From a bacterium (GTDB lineage: Bacteria; Vulcanimicrobiota; Vulcanimicrobiia; Vulcanimicrobiales; Vulcanimicrobiaceae): a stretch of DNA of 6,292 nucleotides. This document shows, in pieces, positions 1 through 5,522 of this stretch. Both the position numbers and the translations under genes were made by a program. The stretch is taken from assembly GCA_021807065.1 (NCBI GenBank), contig JAKAPO010000150.1, forward strand, positions 1 to 6,292, in the 5' to 3' direction. Each line of letters starts with the position of its first letter. Position 1 is the first letter of the stretch. Under the pieces are notes generated by a model. It was not told where the DNA came from and searched no databases. It was given only the letters and a program-made list of their open reading frames with translations.

Positions 1-14
1 AGTTCCGCGGTTAG

Positions 15-113
15 TGGATCGTGACGTTTGCCTGCGATACCGGCGAGCGCTATCTGAGCAATCCCGTCTTTGCAGAGCAGGAAGCCGTCGTTCTCGAACC
101 CGCCCTCGTGTGA
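15..113 (+). pseudogene. C-terminal end of a cysteine synthase / cystathionine beta-synthase-like PLP enzyme (partial, possibly disrupted)
   Basis: Reading the frame that ends in TGA at 111-113 gives WIVTFACDTGERYLS at its start, followed by about 15 less conserved residues ending PALV. The VT-x-x-x-DTGERYLS pattern is the characteristic last beta-strand and loop of the cysteine synthase/CBS fold (PF00291 family), which uses pyridoxal phosphate to form cysteine or cystathionine from a serine derivative. Only about 32 codons lie in the window. Four codons upstream of the match, an in-frame TAG (12-14) interrupts the reading. This could be a real nonsense mutation, a frameshift (the neighbouring frame is open through the first 20 bases), or a sequence error near a contig end. 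The TGA overlaps the GTG start of the next gene by four bases, which implies the two were translated as one operon. The family call is fairly sure; the exact enzyme and whether the gene is intact are not. Confidence 0.55.
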
Positions 114-1093
114 TCGTTCAAGTCACGCGCGGCGGCCTCGTTGAATCGCAGCATACCGTTGCCGCCTATGCCTGCGAGGCCGGCGGCAATACGCTGTTCC
201 AAAGCGGCAATGTGGATGCGCCCGTCTACGTACGTTCCTCCTCGAAACCGTTCATCGCAGCCACGGTCATAGCTGCAGGTGCGCGGGAGAGGTTCGGATT
301 GGACGAACGCGAGATTGCGGTCATGGCTGCGTCGCACTCCGGCGAAGCGATTCACGTGGAGGCGGTTCGTTCGCTCCTGCACAAGATCGGACTATCGGAG
401 AGCGCGCTTCGCTGCGGGGCGCATCTTCCATATAACGACCTCGCGGCGCGCGCAATGCTTGCGCGCGGCGAATCGCCGAGCGCCGTTCACAACAACTGCT
501 CGGGGAAGCACGCGGGAATACTCGCGCTTTGCACGATCCTCGGCGCGCCGACACAGACGTACCTCGACGCCAACCATCCAGCGCAGCGCGCAATCCTCGA
601 GTTCTGCGCGCGGCTCTGCGATGACGACGCCCGCACGTGGCCGGTTGCCGTAGACGGCTGCGGAATTCCGGTCTATGCGACCCCGCTGCGAAAGATAGCG
701 CTTTCTTTTGCTCGCCTCGCAACCTTGCGGGGAATCGGCGAACGTGAGGCGCGCGCGCTCGAGATCGTGCGCGGCGCGATGATCGCCCAACCGGAGTACG
801 TTGCCGGAGCGGGCGAGTTCGATACCGAGTTGATGCGTGCCGGGGAGGGAACGATCGTGTCCAAGGGCGGGGCCGAAGGCATGCACGGCGTCGCCATCGT
901 TCCGCATGGCGCCGGTTATGCGTCAAAAGTGCTCGACGGCGCGGCGCGTGCGCGGGCGCCCTCGAGCATCGCGGCCCTGGAGCGGCTTGGCGCTCTGAGC
1001 GCGGCGCAGGTCGATCGCCTCACGACCTTCGCTCGCCCGGTCGTGTATAATCGTGCCGGAACATCGGTGGGCGAGATACGAGTCGTTGTCTGA
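110..1093 (+). CDS. L-asparaginase, Asparaginase_II family
   Basis: This 327-residue protein should hydrolyse L-asparagine to aspartate and ammonia. It has no signal peptide and is likely cytoplasmic. It belongs to the Asparaginase_II family (PF06089; Rhizobium etli ReAV type), not the E. coli AnsA/AnsB fold. Motifs seen: VTRGGLVES near the N-terminus, RSSSKPF (42-48), SHSGE (75-79), HNNCSGKHAG (127-136), DGCGIP (182-187) and SKGGAEG near residue 251. Counting from the chosen start, S43, K46, S75, C130, K133, D182 and C184 sit exactly five residues before the ReAV residues I recall as catalytic Ser48-Lys51 and Ser80, and metal-site Cys135-Lys138-Cys189; K252 probably matches the second catalytic lysine. 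The GTG start at 110 is chosen because it places the conserved VTRGG at the N-terminus and makes a GTGA overlap with the preceding gene. The open frame extends upstream to a GTG at 14, but those 32 codons are Arg-rich and overlap the preceding gene. There is no clear Shine-Dalgarno, so translation is probably coupled. Length is normal for the family. Confidence 0.93.
   Translation: MIVQVTRGGLVESQHTVAAYACEAGGNTLFQSGNVDAPVYVRSSSKPFIAATVIAAGARERFGLDEREIAVMAASHSGEAIHVEAVRSLLHKIGLSESALRCGAHLPYNDLAARAMLARGESPSAVHNNCSGKHAGILALCTILGAPTQTYLDANHPAQRAILEFCARLCDDDARTWPVAVDGCGIPVYATPLRKIALSFARLATLRGIGEREARALEIVRGAMIAQPEYVAGAGEFDTELMRAGEGTIVSKGGAEGMHGVAIVPHGAGYASKVLDGAARARAPSSIAALERLGALSAAQVDRLTTFARPVVYNRAGTSVGEIRVVV
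1046..1051 (+). promoter_or_regulatory. Possible -10 box (TATAAT) inside the asparaginase 3' end
   Basis: A perfect TATAAT lies about 40 bases before the likely metH start and could give metH its own transcript. The -35 region at the right distance is poor (ACGACC at 1022-1027 shares only GAC with TTGACA). The six bases are also simply the Tyr-Asn codons of asparaginase, so chance is a real explanation. Confidence 0.2.
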
Positions 1094-4000
1094 TTACCTA
1101 ACCGCGATACGAGAGCGAGTCCTGCTCTTCGACGGCGCCATGGGAACCGAAATCATGGCGCTGGGACTTTGTGCCAGCGATTTCGGCGGAGAACGTTACG
1201 CCGGATGCAACGAAGCGCTCGTGCTCTCTCGTCCCGACATCGTCCGGCGCATCCATGACGCGTACCTCGCGGCCGGAGCCGACGTGATCGAAACCGATTC
1301 GTTCACGGCATCGCGCCTGAAATTGGACGAGTATTCGCTCGGTGACCGGACGCGTGAGATCAATTTCGCGGCTGCGAAAATCGCGCGGGAAGCCTGCGAC
1401 GCGCAATCAAGCGGAGCTCGGCCTCGATTTATAGCCGGGTCGATGGGCCCGACCGGAATGCTGATCTCGTCTTCGGATCCTACGCTGTCGAAGATCACGT
1501 TCGACGAACTGGCGGCGATCTATGGCGAACAGGCGCGCGCGCTCGTCGACGGCGGCGTCGATCTGCTCTTGCTGGAGACGATGCAAGACCTGCTCGAGTT
1601 GAAAGCGGCGATCGCCGGAATTACGCGCGAGTTCGCACGCGGCATGCGGCGAGTCCCGCTTCAAGCGCAACCGACCCTCATCACCGAGGGACGCATGCTG
1701 CTCGGAACCGACATCCGCGCGATCTGCGCGGTGCTCGACGCGCTTCCCATCGACGTCATCGGCCTGAACTGCTCGACGGGTCCTGCACAGATGCGCGACT
1801 CGGTCCGCTATCTGTGCGAGAACTCGCGCTGTTTCGTCTCCGTCATTCCAAATGCAGGCCTACCGATTATGGGTCCAAGCGGCGAGACGATCTACCCACA
1901 AACTCCGGCCGAACTCGCACGCGAGCTTTGCGAGTTCGTTCGTGAGTACGGCGTCAACGCGATCGGCGGCTGCTGCGGCACGACACCGGAACATATCGCC
2001 GCGCTGCGCAAGGTGCTCGACGACTTAGGAAGGAGTGCATCGCCCTCGGAGCCGCTCGTCGCTCGCCCTCCTGACTCGCTCCTGCTGACTTCCTCGCCCC
2101 TCCGCCATCCTGGCTCTCGGGGCTCGTTCAGATCCTCCTCGGACGATGTGCCCCTTCCCAGTCGTCCCGAGTACATCGCGTCGGCGATGACGGCTGTCTG
2201 TTTGGAACAGGAGCCGAGGCCGCTGCTCATCGGCGAGCGCATCAACTCTCAGGGTTCGCGGCGGATGAAGCGCCTTCTCTTGGAGGAGCGGTACGACGAG
2301 ATCGCGATGCTCGGGCGAGAGCAGGTCGAGGCCGGCGCTCACGTGCTCGACGTGTGCTGCGCGCTGACGGAACGAAGCGACGAGGAATCGCAGATGCGCG
2401 AGATCGTGCGCCGCCTCTCGCAATCGGTCGAGGCGCCGCTGGTCATCGACACAACCGAGCCGCGCGTGATGGAGGTCGCGCTCAAGAACTATCCCGGCCG
2501 CGCGGTACTCAACTCGGTCAATCTCGAATCGGGGCGCGCGAAGATCGACCGCGTGCTGCCTATGGCGCTCGAACACGGTGCCGCGGTGATCGCCTTAACG
2601 ATCGACGAAGAGGGAATGGCCAAGACGGTCGAGCGAAAGCTCGAGGTCGCGCGGCGCATCTATGAAATCGTCGTCGGCGAGTACGGTCTTGCGCCGGGGG
2701 CGCTCGTCTTCGATCCGCTCACGTTTACGCTTGCCACGGGCGACTCGGAGTTTGCCGAATCCGGCAGGGCGACTATCGAAGGGATTCGCGCGATCAAGGC
2801 GGCCCTGCCCGGCGTATTGACGTCACTCGGTGTCTCCAACGTTTCGTTCGGGCTCAAGCCGGCGGCGCGCGCCGCGCTCAACTCCGTCTTTCTCCATCAT
2901 TGCGTCGAAGCCGGGCTCGATTGCGCGCTCGTGCACGCCAAAGAGATCGCGCCCTATGCCGAAGTCGATGCCGACATACGGCGGCGGTGCGAAGACTTAA
3001 TTTTCAATCGACACCCGGACGCGCTGCAGTGCCTGATCGAGCACGCTGTCATCCCGACCGAGCGAGGTGCGCAAGCACCGGGCGACGTCGAGGGAAGCGA
3101 TACTCCGGTCGAGATACGAATCCACAATGCTATTCTGCATCGGCACAAGGAAGGTATCGAGGCGAAGATCGACGAGGCATTGCGCGCGCGAACGCCGGTA
3201 GCGGTGCTGAACGAAGTCCTTCTGCCGGCGATGAAAGACGTTGGCGATCGGTTCGGCGCCGGCGAGCTGATCTTGCCGTTCGTCTTACAGTCGGCCGAAG
3301 TGATGAAGAAGGCCGTGGCTCACCTCGAGCAGTTCTTGGAGAAGAAGGAAGGCATTACGAAAGGGAAGGTCGTGCTGGCGACGGTCTTTGGCGACGTACA
3401 CGACATCGGCAAGAATCTCGTCAACACCATCTTGACCAACAACGGCTATACGGTTTTCGATCTCGGCAAGCAAGTGCCGATGAATTCCATCCTGGAGAAG
3501 GCGGTCGAGGTGCGTGCCGATGCAATCGGTCTCTCGGCGCTGCTGGTCTCGACGAGCAAGCAGATGCCCATCTGCGTGCAAGAGCAGCAGGCACGCGGCC
3601 TGCGCTTCCCGGTGATCGTCGGGGGCGCGGCTATCAATCGCGATTTCGGACGCAGAATCGCGCTGGTCGATGGCGAGCGCTTCTTCGAGCCGGGATTGTT
3701 CTACGCGAAGGACGCATTCGAGGGTCTCGAGATCATGGACACGCTCACCGGGGATCGATCGGGGCGGGAACGGTTCGTCGAGCGCATTCGCGGTGAGGCG
3801 CTGGCGCAGCAGTCGCGAGCCACGGCGCCGAGCGACGGCGTACGCGCGGTAGTCGTTTCTGCGGTACGGGAACAGATCGCGGACGTCCCGGCACCGCCGT
3901 TCCTCGGCACGCGTACGATCTCAGAGATCGATATGACGGAGCTATGGCAATGCTTCGATTTGCGAAGCCTCTTCCGGCTCTCATGGGGCGCCGCGAATAC

Positions 4001-4664
4001 GAAAGGTGCGCCGTTCGAGCGCCTCTTGCATGAGGAGTTCGAGCCGCGATTGCGCCGTTACGAAGCGGAAGCCGAAGGTGGTTCCATCCTGCGTCCTCGC
4101 GCGGTATACGGCTACTTTCGCGCTGCAGCCGAGGGTGACGACGTCGTTCTTTTTGATTCCAACGGTGTGTCGAAGGAGATCGCTCGGTTCACGTTCGCGC
4201 GGCAACCGGGCGGCGGGCATCTCTGCCTCGCAGATTACGTGCGCGAACGTGACGGATCACCGATCGACGTCGTCGCGCTGCAAATCGTCACCGTTGGTGA
4301 TGAGGCGACCCACCGGATCGAAGCGCTCCAGGCCGCAGGAGAGTACAGCGAGGCGTATTTCCTCCATGGATTCTCGGTGCAATCCGCCGAGGCACTGGCC
4401 GAATACGTTCATCGCCGCATTCGCGCGGAATTGGGCATCGAAGCAGATCGAGGCAAGCGCTACTCGTGGGGATACGGCGCCTGCCCCGATCTCTCGCAGC
4501 ACGAGACCGTTTTCAAGCTCCTCGATGCGACAAATCGCATCGGCGTAACGCTCACCGCCGCATATCAGATGGTTCCCGAACAATCGACGGCGGCGATCGT
4601 GATCCATCACCCGAAGGCGGCTTATTTCAACGCCAGCGCCACGCGCGAGCTCGAGAACGCTTGA
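1086..4664 (+). CDS. metH: Cobalamin-dependent methionine synthase (5-methyltetrahydrofolate--homocysteine methyltransferase)
   Basis: This full-length cytoplasmic enzyme (1192 residues from TTG 1086) moves the methyl group of 5-methyltetrahydrofolate to homocysteine through cobalamin, making methionine. Modules in order: (1) homocysteine-binding domain, about 8-305, with DGAMGTE at 16-22 and zinc ligands C229 (GLNCSTG) and C296-C297 (GGCCGTT); (2) a 45-residue Ser/Pro/Arg-rich linker, 315-360; (3) pterin-binding domain, about 380-641, starting LLIGERINSQG, with LDVCCALTER near 421-430; (4) four-helix cobalamin cap, about 675-757; (5) cobalamin-binding Rossmann domain, about 759-905, with D770-x-H772-x-x-G775 (lower axial ligand H772), S817 and GG at 846-847; (6) activation domain, about 939-1185, with the S-adenosylmethionine loop R1125-YSWGY and GACPD. 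All key residues are present. The TTG start gives an N-terminus of normal length and an 8-base overlap with asparaginase. The alternative GTG at 1053 adds 11 residues. Neither start has a strong Shine-Dalgarno, so coupling to asparaginase is likely. No cobalamin riboswitch is seen upstream. Confidence 0.97.
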   Translation: MSDYLTAIRERVLLFDGAMGTEIMALGLCASDFGGERYAGCNEALVLSRPDIVRRIHDAYLAAGADVIETDSFTASRLKLDEYSLGDRTREINFAAAKIAREACDAQSSGARPRFIAGSMGPTGMLISSSDPTLSKITFDELAAIYGEQARALVDGGVDLLLLETMQDLLELKAAIAGITREFARGMRRVPLQAQPTLITEGRMLLGTDIRAICAVLDALPIDVIGLNCSTGPAQMRDSVRYLCENSRCFVSVIPNAGLPIMGPSGETIYPQTPAELARELCEFVREYGVNAIGGCCGTTPEHIAALRKVLDDLGRSASPSEPLVARPPDSLLLTSSPLRHPGSRGSFRSSSDDVPLPSRPEYIASAMTAVCLEQEPRPLLIGERINSQGSRRMKRLLLEERYDEIAMLGREQVEAGAHVLDVCCALTERSDEESQMREIVRRLSQSVEAPLVIDTTEPRVMEVALKNYPGRAVLNSVNLESGRAKIDRVLPMALEHGAAVIALTIDEEGMAKTVERKLEVARRIYEIVVGEYGLAPGALVFDPLTFTLATGDSEFAESGRATIEGIRAIKAALPGVLTSLGVSNVSFGLKPAARAALNSVFLHHCVEAGLDCALVHAKEIAPYAEVDADIRRRCEDLIFNRHPDALQCLIEHAVIPTERGAQAPGDVEGSDTPVEIRIHNAILHRHKEGIEAKIDEALRARTPVAVLNEVLLPAMKDVGDRFGAGELILPFVLQSAEVMKKAVAHLEQFLEKKEGITKGKVVLATVFGDVHDIGKNLVNTILTNNGYTVFDLGKQVPMNSILEKAVEVRADAIGLSALLVSTSKQMPICVQEQQARGLRFPVIVGGAAINRDFGRRIALVDGERFFEPGLFYAKDAFEGLEIMDTLTGDRSGRERFVERIRGEALAQQSRATAPSDGVRAVVVSAVREQIADVPAPPFLGTRTISEIDMTELWQCFDLRSLFRLSWGAANTKGAPFERLLHEEFEPRLRRYEAEAEGGSILRPRAVYGYFRAAAEGDDVVLFDSNGVSKEIARFTFARQPGGGHLCLADYVRERDGSPIDVVALQIVTVGDEATHRIEALQAAGEYSEAYFLHGFSVQSAEALAEYVHRRIRAELGIEADRGKRYSWGYGACPDLSQHETVFKLLDATNRIGVTLTAAYQMVPEQSTAAIVIHHPKAAYFNASATRELENA
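2028..2162 (+). repeat. Low-complexity, pyrimidine-rich in-frame segment coding the MetH inter-domain linker
   Basis: Between the homocysteine and pterin domains, about 45 codons are strongly C/T-rich on the + strand and spell a Ser/Pro/Arg/Leu-rich stretch without a recognisable domain. Short motifs recur inside it (CTCCTG, CTGACT, CTCGCCC, TCCTCG). Its base composition differs clearly from the flanking metH sequence. It could be a drifting linker or an in-frame inserted genomic repeat. I cannot decide which without other copies. Confidence 0.4.
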
Positions 4665-4859
4665 ACCAGCCGCTCGCTCGCGAAGCTCCTACTGCTGCAC
4701 CGCGATCCATTCGATCGCATGTTGGTAGCGCAAGCTATGGAAGACGATCTGTTGTTGCTGACACTGGACCCGCGGATTCGGCAATACGACGTAAGAACCC
4801 TGAGGGTAAAAGGTACGCGGAAAATTAGGCGGCATCGCGCTATGAGGAAAGAACGATAA
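4665..4859 (+). pseudogene. Remnant of a VapC-like PIN-domain toxin (C-terminal part only)
   Basis: The frame from the metH stop to TAA 4857-4859 contains LLLHRDPFDRMLVAQAM (about 4689-4739) and then LLLTLDPRIRQYDVRTL (about 4752-4802). The HRDPFDR-x-L-x-AQA block followed by a T-x-DP-x-I-x-x-Y-x-V end is the typical last third of VapC-type PIN ribonucleases (PF01850), where the Asp of HRDPFDR and the later Asp belong to the metal-binding acidic set. The N-terminal half, with the first catalytic Asp and the Glu, is absent because metH occupies that space. No start with a ribosome site precedes the block, and no VapB antitoxin is visible. About 18 basic residues after the natural VapC end look like read-through. 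I infer a dead fragment of a toxin-antitoxin locus. It lies in the same frame as metH, so stop readthrough would attach it to MetH, but nothing suggests this happens. Confidence 0.6.
4844..4851 (+). promoter_or_regulatory. Ribosome binding site of the VOC gene
   Basis: GAGGAAAG lies ten bases before the ATG at 4862. It is the clearest Shine-Dalgarno in the window and supports that start. It overlaps the last codons of the toxin remnant. Confidence 0.6.
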
Positions 4860-4861
4860 GC

Positions 4862-5245
4862 ATGTTGTACGATCACGTCGACTTCCGCGTCGGTAGCGTC
4901 GCGAGAACGCGACCACTGTACGACGCGTTGTTCGAGGCGATGGGTTATACCGATCTGCACCAGGATTCCGACGGAGTCGGATACCATCGGCCCAACGAAA
5001 CCGGTGACGACGAATTCTTCTGGATCGTGGAAGAGCCGAACCATCATCCCAACGGTACGCGCGTTGCATTTGCTGCACATACCCGCGCCGAAGTCGACCT
5101 GTTGTCGACGATTGCAAAGAATGCGGACGCGCATGCCTACGAGGCACCACATCTCTGCACGGACTATGGCGCCAACTACTACGCCTCGTTCTTCGAGGAC
5201 GCCGAAGGCAACAAACTCGAAATCTGTTGCCGCCGTCCGGAATAA
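4862..5245 (+). CDS. VOC superfamily protein (glyoxalase / bleomycin-resistance / dioxygenase fold)
   Basis: This small cytoplasmic protein of 127 residues has the usual length for a one-domain VOC protein with two beta-alpha-beta-beta-beta modules. The N-terminus MLYDHVDFRVGSVARTRPLYDALFEAMGY has the classic DHV...R-x-x-YDALF-x-x-x-GY layout with metal-ligand candidate H5. The C-terminus has YYASFF-D-EGNKLEI with ligand candidate E120. The central position, where family members often show H-x-AF, reads R67-V-A-F, so one usual metal ligand is replaced; H61 or H62 nearby might substitute, or the protein may bind metal poorly. Substrate cannot be predicted, since the fold serves glyoxalases, extradiol dioxygenases and resistance proteins. 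It starts 197 bases after metH with its own ribosome site, so it may be a separate transcription unit. Confidence 0.88.
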   Translation: MLYDHVDFRVGSVARTRPLYDALFEAMGYTDLHQDSDGVGYHRPNETGDDEFFWIVEEPNHHPNGTRVAFAAHTRAEVDLLSTIAKNADAHAYEAPHLCTDYGANYYASFFEDAEGNKLEICCRRPE

Positions 5246-5248
5246 GAA

Positions 5249-5278
5249 CGAGAGCGAACACAATCCCATCCGCTCTCG
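5249..5278 (+). terminator. Stem-loop just after the VOC stop codon, possible terminator
   Basis: CGAGAGCG (5249-5256) is perfectly complementary to CGCTCTCG (5271-5278), with a 14-base loop. The stem starts three bases after the TAA of the VOC gene, the usual place for a terminator or a 3'-protecting hairpin. No T-run follows, so it is not a classic intrinsic terminator. Its right arm runs into the tRNA-like fragment that begins at 5281. Confidence 0.35.
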
Positions 5279-5280
5279 CG

Positions 5281-5345
5281 TAGCTCAAAGGATCGCCACT
5301 ATCGCAGATGGGAGTCCATGATGACGCGGTTGCAACCCCGTGCAA
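5281..5345 (+). pseudogene. Degenerate tRNA-like fragment, inverted relative of the tRNA at 5373-5443
   Basis: Reading the + strand, TAGCTCAAAGGAT (5281-5293) matches the D-arm start TAGTTCAACGGAT of the minus-strand tRNA-like gene at 11 of 13 positions. ACTATCGCAG (5298-5307) is identical to its anticodon region, and ATGGGAG then TCC resembles its variable region. A hairpin containing the perfect palindrome GGTTGCAACC (5328-5337) sits roughly where a T-arm would be. About four bases are missing between the D-arm and anticodon segments, and about nine extra bases precede the T-arm-like hairpin. No acceptor stem partner is visible. I read this as a decayed tRNA copy in opposite orientation; chance similarity is unlikely given two matching blocks in the right order. 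Confidence 0.45.
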
Positions 5346-5372
5346 TGTTCCCGTGAACCCTGCGACTCGGGT

Positions 5373-5443
5373 CGCGCCTGCCGGGAATCGAACCGGATCT
5401 CCGACCTGCGATAGTCACGCTCTATCCGTTGAACTACAAGCGC
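5373..5443 (-). tRNA. tRNA-Arg-like gene with irregular anticodon and T arms (possible pseudo-tRNA)
   Basis: On the minus strand the sequence folds as a tRNA. The acceptor stem GCGCTTG pairs with CAGGCGC over all seven positions (one G-T wobble), followed by TA at 8-9. The D-arm is GTTC / AACGGATA / GAGC. The T-arm contains GGTTCGATTCC. The D-loop and acceptor resemble bacterial tRNA-Arg, with G as discriminator and no encoded CCA. Two parts are off. The anticodon arm TGAC...GTCG closes an 8-base loop TATCGCAG (or 6 bases if the T-G pair forms) in place of 7, so the anticodon is uncertain: TCG (Arg) or CGC (Ala) are both contained. The T-stem is CCGG against CCCGG, one base short on the 5' side. 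Either the gene is decayed, or two single-base deletions arose in sequencing, or it is an unusual tRNA. It lies in a non-coding gap, opposite to its neighbours. Confidence 0.6.
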
Positions 5444-5478
5444 AACCTGTTAGTCATGGCCGTGAAAAATATTGCCAG

Positions 5479-5506
5479 CATCCGACGGATGAGTCGAAGC
5501 CTTCGA
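5479..5506. promoter_or_regulatory. Two consecutive 13-bp palindromes upstream of the transporter gene, possible operator
   Basis: CATCCG-A-CGGATG (5479-5491) and TCGAAG-C-CTTCGA (5494-5506) are both perfect six-base inverted repeats around one central base. Their centres are 15 bases apart and the second ends 16 bases before the ATG at 5523. A one-base centre is too tight for an RNA hairpin of full length, so protein-dimer binding is more natural. Palindromes this short also occur by chance. They also lie upstream of the leftward tRNA-like gene. Confidence 0.3.
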
Positions 5507-5522
5507 GGCGAATGAGAGAGCC

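Noticed and set aside
14..109. Asparaginase N-terminal extension from GTG 14
   Set aside because: The added 32 residues are Arg-rich, absent from the family as I know it, and explained by the overlapping cysteine synthase-like tail.
2025..2576. Long minus-strand open frame (183 codons) inside metH
   Set aside because: It is antisense to a clearly conserved MetH region and its translation is Arg/His-rich with no motif, as expected from a GC-rich shadow frame.
2900..3796. Plus-strand open frame of 298 codons overlapping metH
   Set aside because: It covers the intact pterin, cap and cobalamin domains in another frame and is Arg-rich without recognisable domains.
4622..5345. Two overlapping minus-strand open frames across the VOC gene
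   Set aside because: They overlap the VOC coding sequence and the PIN remnant, have no family motif, and lack a convincing ribosome site.
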